From positions 3,330,001 through 3,394,000 of the forward strand of contig NZ_CP133017.1 of assembly GCF_030866765.1 (NCBI RefSeq): a DNA stretch of 64,000 nucleotides, read 5' to 3'. This document shows positions 1-8,930 of the stretch, piece after piece (positions within the stretch are counted from its first letter, which is position 1; each line of letters opens with the position of its first letter). The notes beneath the pieces were generated by a model. It did not search any database. It saw nothing but the letters and a program-made list of their open reading frames with translations, and had not been told where the DNA came from. The DNA is from Paenibacillus silvisoli. Lineage in GTDB: Bacteria; Bacillota; Bacilli; Paenibacillales; Paenibacillaceae. The position numbers and the translations under genes are program-made.

Positions 1-1
1 G

Positions 2-1849
2 GACGGCAATGATTCGGGGGATTCAAAGTCCAGCGGCAAGATGACCGACGTCGGTACGCCGCGAAGCGAAACGTTGATCGTGGATATCTTGGGCGGACGC
101 AGCCCCGATCCGGATCGGTATAATCCGTATGTGCCGGGAGCGGTAGCGATGGATGCCGGCGTGCATCAGCTCATGTTCTCGAACTTATGGGAAATCGATA
201 CGCAGAAGGGCACGCAAATCCCGGATTTGGCGGCAACCTTCCCCGAGGCGCTCGACGGCACCAACACCAAATTCAGCTTTAAGGTGCAGGAAGGGTTGAC
301 CTGGTCGGACGGCCAGCCGTTTACGGCGCATGACGTTGAATTTACGGCAAAGATGATTACCGATTCGAAGGAGCTCGGCTACAACGGGTACTTCACCAAT
401 TTGATTAAAAGCATGAAAGCGACCGACGATTATACGATCGAGGTCGAAACCGTCAATCCGGAAACGCGATTGGCGCAGAAGCTCGGCGTCGTCATTTGGG
501 GCAACACGTTCCGCGTCATGCCGAAGCATATTTGGGAGAAAGAAGACCCTGCCACCTTCAAATTCTCGAACCCGATCGGCGTAGGGCCGTACAAGCTGAA
601 GGATCGCGATCCGCAGGGGAACTGGTTCCTCTGGGAGAAGCGCGAGGATTGGCAGAAGAGCGATATCGGCAAGCTGGTAGGCGAACCGGGCCCGAAATAC
701 ATTTTGTTCAAGTTCTTCGGACCTGAGGAGAAGCGGATTATCGCCATGATTCAGCATGATATGGACATCCTCCAGGATATTACGCCTGAAAGCTGGGATG
801 TGCTGAGACAGAAGAACGAATACGCGCAGGCTTGGTACAAGGACTTCCCGTATGCCACGATGGACGATCCGTGCGAACGCGGCATGTCCTTCAATACGGC
901 GAAAGAGCCTTACGACAATCCGGACGTCCGTTGGGCGCTCGCGCTGATGACGGATATCAAGAACGTATCGATGGCAACCTTCGGAGGCATGCTTCGCGTA
1001 TCCCCGATCCAGCTGCCGCCGATCAAGGTGCTGCAGGATAATTACCATAAGCCGATGCTGGGCTGGCTGAAGGACTTTGCGCTTGAAGACGGTTACAAGC
1101 CGTTCGACGAAAGCTATGCGGAAGGCATCGTCGATATGCTGAAGCAGCAGGGCGTCGAAGGCTTGCCGACAGATTCGAACGCAATCAAAGACACCTTCGG
1201 CGTAGGCTGGTGGAAGTTTGATCCGGCCGAAGCCGCGAAGCTGCTGGAAAAGAACGGCTTCAAGAAGGACGGCGACAAATGGCTCATGCCGGACGGCAAG
1301 CCATGGACGATGACGATCAACGCGCCTGCCAACTTCGAAGTCCAATCGATGCGTTTGGCGTTCGCGGTGGCGGACTCCTGGAGAAAGCAAGGCATCGACG
1401 TGAACGTGCAGCAGATGGAAGGCGCTTCCTTCTGGGACAGCGAATCGACGGGCGCGTTCCAAATCGGCTCCTACTGGCCGGCATGCGGCTTGCTGCCGGA
1501 TACGACGGCCAATATGACCGGCTGGCACCAGAAATACATCGTTCCGATCGGCGAGCAGGCGCCGGGGAACCGTAACCGCTGGGCTAACGACCGCGTGAGC
1601 ACGCTGCTCGACGAACTGGACGCCTTGCCGAGCGACGATCCGAAGGTCATTCAGAATATTACGGAAATCAACAAAGAATTCGTCAAAGGAATGCCGTTCA
1701 TCCCGATGTTCGGCACATCCAAATTCGTTCCCGTGGACACGTACTATTGGGACGGATTTCAAACGTCTGAAAATGCGTTCGAGGGTCCATGGTGGTGGTG
1801 GTCGCAGTTTAAGTTCTACACCCCTCACCTGAAGTCTACTGGCAGATAA
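2..1849 (+). CDS. ABC transporter substrate-binding protein, family 5 (5' end outside window)
   Basis: Extracellular solute-binding protein of the Opp/Dpp type (SBP_bac_5). The frame is open to the left edge, so the signal peptide and lipobox are missing. The first visible residues (Asp/Ser/Gly-rich) look like the flexible linker that follows the lipid-anchored Cys. At least 615 residues are present. The fold signature is a region near residue 85 reading FKVQEGLTWSDGQPFTAHDV, a classic family-5 motif. It heads an operon with two permeases, two ATPases and a GH172 glycosidase, so an oligosaccharide ligand is more likely than a peptide; several Opp-like binding proteins are known to bind sugars. 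The ligand is inferred from context only. Confidence 0.9.
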   Translation, partial: DGNDSGDSKSSGKMTDVGTPRSETLIVDILGGRSPDPDRYNPYVPGAVAMDAGVHQLMFSNLWEIDTQKGTQIPDLAATFPEALDGTNTKFSFKVQEGLTWSDGQPFTAHDVEFTAKMITDSKELGYNGYFTNLIKSMKATDDYTIEVETVNPETRLAQKLGVVIWGNTFRVMPKHIWEKEDPATFKFSNPIGVGPYKLKDRDPQGNWFLWEKREDWQKSDIGKLVGEPGPKYILFKFFGPEEKRIIAMIQHDMDILQDITPESWDVLRQKNEYAQAWYKDFPYATMDDPCERGMSFNTAKEPYDNPDVRWALALMTDIKNVSMATFGGMLRVSPIQLPPIKVLQDNYHKPMLGWLKDFALEDGYKPFDESYAEGIVDMLKQQGVEGLPTDSNAIKDTFGVGWWKFDPAEAAKLLEKNGFKKDGDKWLMPDGKPWTMTINAPANFEVQSMRLAFAVADSWRKQGIDVNVQQMEGASFWDSESTGAFQIGSYWPACGLLPDTTANMTGWHQKYIVPIGEQAPGNRNRWANDRVSTLLDELDALPSDDPKVIQNITEINKEFVKGMPFIPMFGTSKFVPVDTYYWDGFQTSENAFEGPWWWWSQFKFYTPHLKSTGR

Positions 1850-1942
1850 TGCCGAATGCTGCTTTGCGCGCATACCGGGCTGAACAAGTCCGGTATGCGT
1901 GCTTCAAAGCGGAAACCAACGCAGGCGGGGAGATGCTGCAAA

Positions 1943-2941
1943 ATGGGATTTTACAAGTTTTTGCTTTCCAGAGTGATTTCCTTTGTGCTCGTCGTTTTTA
2001 TCGGTATTACGACCGTCTTCTTCGTGCCCCGGTTCATGCCGTCGGATCCGGTGGAGGCCATGATCGGCAAGATGACGGCGAATCAAGCGTTCATGGAGCC
2101 GGAAGCCATTATTACGCTGCGCGAAACGTTAAATGAATCCTTCGGTCTTGAAGGCTCGATATGGGACCAATACGTAGGCTTCGTGAAAAGGGTAATCGTG
2201 ACGCAGGATTTCGGTCCTTCCTTGGCCAGTTATCCGAATCCGGTCAATGAGCTTATTGCAAAGGCACTGCCCTGGACGATGGGCTTGCTGTTAGTCTCGA
2301 CGATTATCGCATGGCTGATCGGCAATGTCGTCGGACTCCTCGCCGGCTTCCTCAAAGATAAATCGTACTCCAAGGCCATGGAGGCCGTCTCCATTATGAT
2401 CTATCCGATTCCGTATTACATATTGGCACTCGTGCTCATTATGCTGCTGTCGTATATTTATCCGATTTTTCCGCTTTCGGCTACCTTTCAAGGGGAAGGG
2501 TTCTCCTGGGAACATATCAAGAGTGTCGTTTACAACTCCATCTTGCCCGCGCTTTCGATGATTCTGGTCGGGACCGGCTGGTGGGTGATCAGCATGAAGA
2601 CGTTGTCTTCCGGAATCGCGGAGGAGGATTACGTTCAATTCGCCAGGCTGAAGGGGCTAAGCGAACGCAAAATCATGACCAAATACGTGCTGCCGAATGC
2701 GGCGCTGCCGCAAGTCACGATGCTTGCGCTGCAGATCGGGACGATCTTTAACGGGGCCTTGATAACGGAGATTTTGTTCGGTTACCCGGGTATCGGCACG
2801 CTCATTTATACAGGGATTCTGCAAGCCGACTACAACCTGATCATGGGGACGATTACGCTTTCCATCATCGCGGTGGCCATGGCTACGTTTATCGTCGACT
2901 TCTTATATCCGTTTATCGATCCCAGAGTGCGTTATAAATAA
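1943..2941 (+). CDS. ABC transporter permease, DppB/OppB type
   Basis: Inner-membrane permease of the importer, 332 aa with about six membrane segments. The start chosen is the ATG at 1943 (MGFYKFLLSRV), which has GGGGAG about ten bases upstream; it gives the short N-terminal helix and VFFVPRFMPSDP segment typical of DppB. The EAA-like cytoplasmic loop, which contacts the ATPase, is near residue 240 (YVQFARLKGLSERKI). It follows the binding protein by 93 bases and precedes the DppC-type partner by 23, consistent with one operon. Confidence 0.92.
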   Translation: MGFYKFLLSRVISFVLVVFIGITTVFFVPRFMPSDPVEAMIGKMTANQAFMEPEAIITLRETLNESFGLEGSIWDQYVGFVKRVIVTQDFGPSLASYPNPVNELIAKALPWTMGLLLVSTIIAWLIGNVVGLLAGFLKDKSYSKAMEAVSIMIYPIPYYILALVLIMLLSYIYPIFPLSATFQGEGFSWEHIKSVVYNSILPALSMILVGTGWWVISMKTLSSGIAEEDYVQFARLKGLSERKIMTKYVLPNAALPQVTMLALQIGTIFNGALITEILFGYPGIGTLIYTGILQADYNLIMGTITLSIIAVAMATFIVDFLYPFIDPRVRYK

Positions 2942-2964
2942 GTGTGCTTCGGAGGTGAGCTGGC

Positions 2965-3789
2965 GTGAAGCATTGGAATTTCCGTTTAAAGCTAGGCGTT
3001 TTCCTGCTAAGTATTTTCATAATCCTCGGCTTCATCGTTCCTTTCTTCTACCAGGGCAATCCGATCGAGTGGGGGACGTACTTAAAGAATGTGAAGCCGA
3101 ACAAGGAGCATATTTTCGGAACGACGAGTCTGGGCCAAGACACGTTCTGGCTGCTGGCCAAATCGATCCAAAATTCGTTTATTATCGGCATCATCGTCGC
3201 TTTCTTTGCTACCCTCATCGGCGTACTGCTTGGACTATGGGCCGGTTTTAAAGGCGGCATCATCGACCGGATCATTACCGTCATGACGGACTCCTTCATC
3301 GTCATTCCTTCGCTCCCGATCCTGATTCTGCTCGGCAGCCTCATGCAAGGCAAGGCGTCGCTCTTCATGATCGCGTTCGTATTGATCATCTTCAACTGGC
3401 CGTGGCCGGCACGGCAGCTCCGTTCCATGGCGTTGTCGCTCAGCGAGCGCGACTTCATCAGTACCGCGATCTTCTCCGGACAGAATACGCTGAAAATCAT
3501 CGTGAAGGAAATTTTCCCGTTCGTGGCCGGCTGGTCCGTCGCCAATTTCGTCAATACGATTCTCGTGGCCATCGGCTCCGAATCCGGCTTGGCCGTAATC
3601 GGGATGTCCAGCAACGAGAAGGCTACGCTCGGAACGATGATTTATTGGGCCAACCAGCATCAGGCGATGCTTTCCGAGCGCTGGTGGTGGATCGGATCGC
3701 CGGTCGTTGCCATCGCGTTAATCTTCATCGCCTTATTCCTGGTTATGACGGGCTATCAGCAATATTCTGCGTTAAGGAGAGGAAAGTAA
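2965..3789 (+). CDS. ABC transporter permease, DppC/OppC type
   Basis: Second permease of the importer, 274 aa. GTG start preceded by GGAGGTGAG. The N-terminal membrane helix is followed by the OppC_N-like motif HIFGTTSLGQDTFW (about residues 48-61), and a BPD_transp_1 region with five further helices follows. It pairs with the DppB-type protein upstream to form the transmembrane pore, and the ATPase gene begins one base after its stop. Confidence 0.92.
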   Translation: MKHWNFRLKLGVFLLSIFIILGFIVPFFYQGNPIEWGTYLKNVKPNKEHIFGTTSLGQDTFWLLAKSIQNSFIIGIIVAFFATLIGVLLGLWAGFKGGIIDRIITVMTDSFIVIPSLPILILLGSLMQGKASLFMIAFVLIIFNWPWPARQLRSMALSLSERDFISTAIFSGQNTLKIIVKEIFPFVAGWSVANFVNTILVAIGSESGLAVIGMSSNEKATLGTMIYWANQHQAMLSERWWWIGSPVVAIALIFIALFLVMTGYQQYSALRRGK

Positions 3790-3790
3790 T

Positions 3791-4750
3791 ATGCTGAAGC
3801 TGAATCAGGTAAGCGCGCAATATAACATCTTATCCGGCTACGTTCAAGCGGTAGATAAAGTCGATTTCGAAGTCCGCCGGAATGAAATCTTCGGCATTGC
3901 GGGCGAATCCGGCTGCGGGAAGTCCACGCTCCTCAAGGTCATGTACGACTTGATCGCCTATCCGCTGGAAATCGCGTCGGGCTCCGTGGAAGTGCACACG
4001 ACGGATCGAAAGGGTGCGCCTCTCATCTACCGCAACGGCGAGATCCATAAGAGCTGGTGGAAGGATATCTCTTATGTACCGCAAGGCGCCATGCACGTCA
4101 TGAACCCGGTCACGCGGGTGAAAATTCAATTTTTCGATACGATCAGCAAGTACCATGGCGTGAAGGACAAGAAGAAGCTGGAGCATGATATTACGGAGTA
4201 TCTGAAAGAGCTGGAGCTGCCGCCCGACGTGCTGAAAGCCTATCCGCATCAGCTTAGCGGCGGCATGAGGCAGCGCGTATTAATCGCGCTCGCGACGTTT
4301 CTGCATCCGAGCATCGTGCTGGCCGACGAACCGACGACGGCACTGGATGTCGTCGTGCAGCGAGGCATTCTGACCATGCTGTCGCAGGTGCAGAAGAAAC
4401 TGAAAAACTCCATGGTCATTGTCTCTCACGATATGGGCGTCCATTATCAGATCACCACCCGGATGGGCATCATGTATGCCGGCCAGATGATCGAAGTCGG
4501 GCCGACGGACCAAATCTTTAACGAGCCTAAGCATCCGTATACCAAAATGTTGATCAACGCGCTTCCGCGGATCGGCGATAACAGCCAGAAGGAAGGCATC
4601 CCGGGAACGCCTCCGAGCTTGAAAAATCCGCCTGCCGGCTGCCGTTTCGCGGCGAGATGCCCGCATGCGAAGGAGATGTGCCGGATGGTGGAGCCGGAGC
4701 GGGTGAATGTGGGAGCTGGCCATTACGCAAGCTGCCATTTGCTTAGTTAG
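3791..4750 (+). CDS. ABC transporter ATPase, DppD/OppD type
   Basis: Nucleotide-binding subunit, 319 aa. Walker A GESGCGKST near residue 38, ABC signature LSGGMRQR near 155, Walker B IVLADEPTTALD near 175, then the oligopeptide-transporter C-terminal extension (oligo_HPY) with a Cys-rich tail (CRFAARCPHAKEMC) of the kind that holds an iron-sulfur cluster in some DppD proteins. ATG start with GGAGAGGAAAG upstream. It works with the following DppF-type ATPase as a heterodimer. Confidence 0.93.
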   Translation: MLKLNQVSAQYNILSGYVQAVDKVDFEVRRNEIFGIAGESGCGKSTLLKVMYDLIAYPLEIASGSVEVHTTDRKGAPLIYRNGEIHKSWWKDISYVPQGAMHVMNPVTRVKIQFFDTISKYHGVKDKKKLEHDITEYLKELELPPDVLKAYPHQLSGGMRQRVLIALATFLHPSIVLADEPTTALDVVVQRGILTMLSQVQKKLKNSMVIVSHDMGVHYQITTRMGIMYAGQMIEVGPTDQIFNEPKHPYTKMLINALPRIGDNSQKEGIPGTPPSLKNPPAGCRFAARCPHAKEMCRMVEPERVNVGAGHYASCHLLS

Positions 4751-4795
4751 GGCTAGGCTATGCGCAAGCAATGCCAAAAGGAAGGAGGTCTTTGT

Positions 4796-5845
4796 TTGGC
4801 TGCTAACATACTGGAAATCCATCGCCTCTCAAGACATTTTAAAATCGGCGGGATGCTGCTCGGGACCAAAATTACGGCCGTGGACCACATCGATTTAACG
4901 CTGCCGGGGGATAAGCCGCAAATCATGAGCATCGTCGGGGAATCCGGCTGCGGCAAGACGACGCTCGCGAAGATGATCCTGCGCCTGCTTGAGCCGTCCT
5001 TCGGCGAAGTGGTCATTGACGGCACGCCGCTTTCCTTCTACGCCAAACGAAAAAACAAGAAGGCGTTTCTCAAGAACGTGCAGCCCATCTTTCAAAATCC
5101 GTTCTCCACGTTCAGCAGCCGTAAGACGGTGGACACGTATCTCTACGAAACGGCGCTCAATCTGGATGTCGCCGCGACGAAGCAGGAAGCAAAGGCCATC
5201 ATTACCGACGTTCTGAAGTCGGTAGGTCTGGATATCAACCATGTCGCCGGCAAATATCCGAATCAATTCTCCGGCGGGGAGCTGCAGCGGATATCGATCG
5301 CGCGGGCGCTCATTCCGAAGCCAAGGCTCATCGTTGCCGACGAGCCGGTCGCCATGATCGATGCTTCTCTGCGGATGAACGTGGTGAACCTGTTCAAGAA
5401 GCTGAAGGATGAATACAACGTCAATTTCATCTATATTACGCACGATCTGTCTACCGCTTATTACGTCAGCGATTACATTGCAACGATGTACAGAGGAAAC
5501 TTGATCGAATTCGGCAAGGCCAAGGAAATCTTGAATCACCCCGCGCATCCTTATACGGAGCTACTGCTGGAATCCATTCCGCGGGTCGGGAAGAAGTGGG
5601 ACGAAGACATGAAGCTCCCCGATATCGAGAGCAAAGAATTCGGACTCGACGGCTGTAAATTTGCAGGACGCTGCGCCCATGCCAAAGCCATTTGCCATTC
5701 GTCCAAACCCGGCATGATTCAGCTGAATGCGGATCATCAAGTGCTTTGCTTTAAACATAGCGGCTATCAAGCCGCGGCGGCCGCCGAAGCGGCGATTGGC
5801 GCTCAGGCGCTTTCGAACAGCGACAAATCCAATCTTAGCTTGTAA
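4796..5845 (+). CDS. ABC transporter ATPase, DppF/OppF type
   Basis: Second nucleotide-binding subunit, 349 aa. The start is taken as the TTG at 4796 (MAANILEIHRLSRHF) because a perfect AAGGAGGT lies six bases upstream; an in-frame ATG at 4760 lacks a ribosome site. Walker A GESGCGKTT, signature FSGGELQR and Walker B LIVADEPVAMID are present, then the oligo_HPY extension with CKFAGRCAHAKAIC. The Ala-rich C-terminal tail (residues about 325-340) is not typical of the family. Confidence 0.92.
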   Translation: MAANILEIHRLSRHFKIGGMLLGTKITAVDHIDLTLPGDKPQIMSIVGESGCGKTTLAKMILRLLEPSFGEVVIDGTPLSFYAKRKNKKAFLKNVQPIFQNPFSTFSSRKTVDTYLYETALNLDVAATKQEAKAIITDVLKSVGLDINHVAGKYPNQFSGGELQRISIARALIPKPRLIVADEPVAMIDASLRMNVVNLFKKLKDEYNVNFIYITHDLSTAYYVSDYIATMYRGNLIEFGKAKEILNHPAHPYTELLLESIPRVGKKWDEDMKLPDIESKEFGLDGCKFAGRCAHAKAICHSSKPGMIQLNADHQVLCFKHSGYQAAAAAEAAIGAQALSNSDKSNLSL

Positions 5846-5868
5846 TTTAGAAACGGAGGCTCGTTCAT

Positions 5869-6975
5869 ATGCTGCATAACCAAGGATTAGGCTTCGGATT
5901 ATCCACGGCACCGATGATGACCAATGCGAAGACCCGCTCGATCAGCGCGGAAAATCCGAAAGGCGAGGTCGGCGCGGGCGGGAAGGAAGCGAATCATTTA
6001 GGCGTTGGCCGGAAGGGACGTCCATGCATCACGCTTCAGCAGGGAGAGACCGTCACGTTAATGGAAGTGGACGGGCCGGGCGTCATCCAGCATTTCTGGA
6101 TCACGGTTACGGACCGTACGGACAAAGGCTACTTCGTGCTGCGGGATTTGATCCTGCGCATGTACTGGGACGACGAGACGGACCCTTCGGTCGAAGTGCC
6201 GCTTGGCGATTTTTTTTGCAATGGCTTTGGCAGCCGCAGCCTGGTCAATTCGCTGCCGATTGTCGTGAATCCGACCGGCGGCATGAACTGCTATTTCCCG
6301 ATGCCGTTTCGCAAGAAGGCCAAGATCACGGTCGAGAATCAGCATGCCAAAGAAATCGGAGGCTTCTTCTATCAATTCAATTACACCTTGGTCGACGGGC
6401 TGCCGGACGAAGCCGGCTGCTTCCATGCCCAGTGGAGACGGGAAAATATAACGACCGCCGCAAAGGATTTCACGATCCTTGATAACGTGAAGGGGAAAGG
6501 TCATTACGTTGGTACGTACTTGGCCTGGGCAGCCCTGGAGCGGTACTGGTGGGGAGAAGGCGAAATCAAATTCTATATGGACGGCGATGATGAGTGGCCG
6601 ACCATTTGCGGTACCGGGACGGAAGATTACTTCGGCGGAGCATGGTGCTTCTACGAGAAACGGGATGGTAAAATCGTCGAAGTGCCTTACAATACGCCGT
6701 ACTTAGGTTATCCGTATTATTCGAAAGAGGACACGACGCGCAGCGATATTTTCGGTGAAGACAGCGTCCCGATGCACGGCTTGTACCGTTGGCATTTGAT
6801 GGACCCGATTCGTTTCGAGAACGAGCTGAGAGTGACGATTCAGCAAATGGGTCACAACAGCCGAGCCTTGTTCGAACGAACCGATGACGTCTCTTCAGTG
6901 GCGTATTGGTATCAGGCCGAACCTCATGCGGCATTCCCGGCTCTGCTTCCCGTCGAACTGCGATGGCCAAGGTAA
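5869..6975 (+). CDS. GH172 (DUF2961) family glycoside hydrolase
   Basis: Cytoplasmic protein of 368 aa with no signal peptide, matching the DUF2961 family, now glycoside hydrolase family 172. Characterised members release alpha-D-fructofuranose or D-arabinofuranose from furanosides. Visible family landmarks are GPGVIQHFWITV near residue 70, VPLGDFFCNGFG near 115, and GTGTEDYFGGAW near 248, the last holding the conserved acidic pair. ATG start with CGGAGG upstream, 23 bases after the last ATPase gene, so probably co-transcribed. It would hydrolyse the imported oligosaccharide inside the cell. The exact substrate is inferred. Confidence 0.85.
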   Translation: MLHNQGLGFGLSTAPMMTNAKTRSISAENPKGEVGAGGKEANHLGVGRKGRPCITLQQGETVTLMEVDGPGVIQHFWITVTDRTDKGYFVLRDLILRMYWDDETDPSVEVPLGDFFCNGFGSRSLVNSLPIVVNPTGGMNCYFPMPFRKKAKITVENQHAKEIGGFFYQFNYTLVDGLPDEAGCFHAQWRRENITTAAKDFTILDNVKGKGHYVGTYLAWAALERYWWGEGEIKFYMDGDDEWPTICGTGTEDYFGGAWCFYEKRDGKIVEVPYNTPYLGYPYYSKEDTTRSDIFGEDSVPMHGLYRWHLMDPIRFENELRVTIQQMGHNSRALFERTDDVSSVAYWYQAEPHAAFPALLPVELRWPR

Positions 6976-6980
6976 GCTCG

Positions 6981-7694
6981 ATGGAAGCGGAGCGGATTAG
7001 AACGAGAGTACCGGGGAGAAAGCATCTAAGAGCCATCGAGAAACGAAAGCAGCAGGATCGAAAGAGGTGGCTGTTCTTCGCGATTATCATCGTCGCGGCG
7101 GCAGCCGTCGCGGCAGCGGTTGTATTCACGCCAAAACCAAAGCCGGTTGCGTTCGACTATGCGGCGCTTCCCATGTTAGGGGCTGCCGATGCACCGGTCA
7201 AAATCGTGGAATTCGGGGACTTTAAGTGTCCGGCATGCCGCTACTTCAGCCAGGAGATCAAGCCGCAGCTGGTTCGGGACTACATGGATCAAGGAAAAGC
7301 AGCCTTATACTTTATCAATCATACGATTATCGGACCGGATTCCTTCGCGGCCGCGATGGCCGGCCAATCGATCTATCATCAGAACAAAAAGGAATTTTGG
7401 GCTTTCTATGATGCGATTTATAAGAATCAAGGCGACGAACGGCAGTTATGGGCGACGCCGGAGTTTCTCGTCGAGCTTGCCAAGACCTCGCAGCTTCAAG
7501 TCGACTACGAGAAGCTGAAGCAAGATATCGAGAGCGAGGCGTACGCCGATGAAGTGATCAAACAGAACGCGAAGGCCGAAAAACTGGTTTCCGCTACGCC
7601 GACCCTTTTTATTAACGGGGTTAAGTTTACGGACTTCGCCGATTACGACAAACTGAAGAAAGCGATTGCTAAAGCTGAGAAAGAAGCCGATTAA
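6981..7694 (+). CDS. DsbA-like thioredoxin-fold oxidoreductase, membrane-anchored
   Basis: 237 aa (alternative start at 6963, which overlaps the GH172 stop). A basic N-terminus (KHLRAIEKRKQQDRKRW) precedes one membrane helix (about residues 36-55), then an extracytoplasmic thioredoxin_4 domain with the active-site motif CPAC (FKCPACRYF) and the cis-proline loop SATPTLFINGV. It resembles the BdbD group, which oxidises or isomerises exported protein thiols. ATG at 6981 is chosen for the AAGGTAAG seven bases upstream. A rho-independent terminator follows. No functional link to the sugar operon is apparent. Confidence 0.85.
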   Translation: MEAERIRTRVPGRKHLRAIEKRKQQDRKRWLFFAIIIVAAAAVAAAVVFTPKPKPVAFDYAALPMLGAADAPVKIVEFGDFKCPACRYFSQEIKPQLVRDYMDQGKAALYFINHTIIGPDSFAAAMAGQSIYHQNKKEFWAFYDAIYKNQGDERQLWATPEFLVELAKTSQLQVDYEKLKQDIESEAYADEVIKQNAKAEKLVSATPTLFINGVKFTDFADYDKLKKAIAKAEKEAD

Positions 7695-7710
7695 TGAATT
7701 TACGATGGAG

Positions 7711-7740
7711 GTCCGCCGAGAGGCGGGCTTCTTTTTTTTC
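7711..7740 (+). terminator. Rho-independent terminator after the DsbA-like gene
   Basis: A 7-bp stem (GTCCGCC / GGCGGGC) with a GAGA loop, followed by CTTC and a run of eight T. It ends the sugar operon/DsbA-like transcription unit. Confidence 0.85.
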
Positions 7741-7749
7741 ATAAAAGCA

Positions 7750-7806
7750 TTGACTTTCAACCGAATTAAAAATAATCTATTAGTGCACTAGTTCAATAGT
7801 GCACTG
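7750..7806 (+). promoter_or_regulatory. Promoter and twin operator of the GntR-ABC operon
   Basis: TTGACT (7750-7755) is a good sigma-A -35 box; the -10 is weaker, around 7771-7778. Just downstream are two near-identical palindromes, TAGTGCACTA (7781-7790) and TAGTGCACTG (7797-7806), 16 bp apart centre to centre, so on the same DNA face. This is the layout expected for an autoregulated YtrA-type GntR repressor, whose gene begins at 7833. Confidence 0.7.
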
Positions 7807-7832
7807 GTTCGCGGTCTAAAGGAGGATCGGAC

Positions 7833-8210
7833 GTGCAGCTGAATTTTGACAACCCGAAACCGATTTATTTGCAAATGGTCGATGAAGTCAAGAAGGCGCT
7901 GGCCAGAGGAGAGCTCTCGCCTGGCGATAAAATCCCTTCACATAAAGAGAGGGCGCAAATGTCGCAAGTAAACCCCAATACGGTGCAGCGGGCCTATCAG
8001 GAGATGGAGCGTGAAGGGCTGACGGAAACGCTTCGCGGCCAAGGCACGTTTATCCGCAACGATCCGGCTTTGCTGCTGAAGATCCGATCGGAAATGGCGA
8101 TGGCGGCGGTGAAGCTTTTTATCGAAGAAATGCGCGGACTCGGCATTGAGCCGGGGGAAACGGAGCGGATGCTTCGCAGTGAACTATACGAGGAGAGCGA
8201 GGAGGGATAA
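7833..8210 (+). CDS. GntR family regulator, YtrA subfamily
   Basis: Transcription factor of 125 aa. The N-terminal winged helix-turn-helix (about residues 10-75; PIYLQMVDEVKKALARGELSPGDKIPS is the family hallmark region) is followed by a short helical tail, the size and shape of YtrA-type GntR proteins. These repress operons for ABC exporters that respond to cell-wall stress or antibiotics. GTG start with AAAGGAGG upstream. First gene of the ABC operon; two matching palindromes lie in its own promoter. Confidence 0.88.
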   Translation: MQLNFDNPKPIYLQMVDEVKKALARGELSPGDKIPSHKERAQMSQVNPNTVQRAYQEMEREGLTETLRGQGTFIRNDPALLLKIRSEMAMAAVKLFIEEMRGLGIEPGETERMLRSELYEESEEG

Positions 8211-8213
8211 GTC

Positions 8214-8930
8214 GTGGACACGCTGGATCAGCTTCCGAACATGATTGAATTAAAAGGCGTACATAAACGGTATTTGTTAAAACAAGCGTTAAACGGAGTC
8301 GATCTTCAGATCAAGACGGGCAGCATCGTCGGTTTACTAGGCCCTAACGGAAGCGGCAAATCGACCTTGCTCAAAATGATGGCCGGTTTGATTTACCCTA
8401 CATCCGGTACGATCCGCGTCAACGGAAGAGAGCCCGATGTTCGTAATAAACGCCATATTGCTTATCTGCCGGAAATCGATCATTTATACAACTGGATGAC
8501 GGTCAAGGAAACGCTCCAGTTCATTTCGGGGTTTTACGGCGATTGGCAGGAGGAGAAAGCGGCGCAAATGCTGCGTGAGATGGAGCTTGACGAGCGGCAG
8601 AAGGTCCGCAACCTCTCAAAAGGGATGCGGGCGCGGTTAAAGCTTATTGCCGCATTGGCTCGAAAGGTCCCGCTCGTTCTGCTGGATGAGCCGTTCTCGG
8701 GCATTGACCCGATGTCGCGGGCGAAAATCATCCAATCGATTCTTAGCCAGTTTCAAGCCGAGGAGCAAACGATCCTGTTGTCCACCCATTCGGTGAAAGA
8801 GTCCGAGCCGATGTTCGATGACGTCATTTTCCTGCAAAATGGTCGGATTAAGCTTCATGACACCGCCGAAAACCTGCGTTCGTCGTACGGCTGCTCGCTT
8901 GAGAATATATGGGAGAAGGTGTACACGTAA
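8214..8930 (+). CDS. ABC transporter ATPase (YtrB-like)
   Basis: Nucleotide-binding protein of 238 aa, GTG start three bases after the GntR stop. Walker A GPNGSGKST near residue 42, signature LSKGMRAR near 130, Walker B LVLLDEPFSGID near 150, switch His in LSTHSVKES. It pairs with the permease encoded directly downstream, probably as an exporter. Substrate unknown. Confidence 0.9.
   Translation: MDTLDQLPNMIELKGVHKRYLLKQALNGVDLQIKTGSIVGLLGPNGSGKSTLLKMMAGLIYPTSGTIRVNGREPDVRNKRHIAYLPEIDHLYNWMTVKETLQFISGFYGDWQEEKAAQMLREMELDERQKVRNLSKGMRARLKLIAALARKVPLVLLDEPFSGIDPMSRAKIIQSILSQFQAEEQTILLSTHSVKESEPMFDDVIFLQNGRIKLHDTAENLRSSYGCSLENIWEKVYT

Noticed and set aside
185-1873. A 562-codon open frame antisense to the binding-protein gene
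   Set aside because: Arg/His-rich translation with no family features, fully opposite a clear SBP_bac_5 gene; a by-product of GC-biased third positions. The same applies to other antisense frames in this window.
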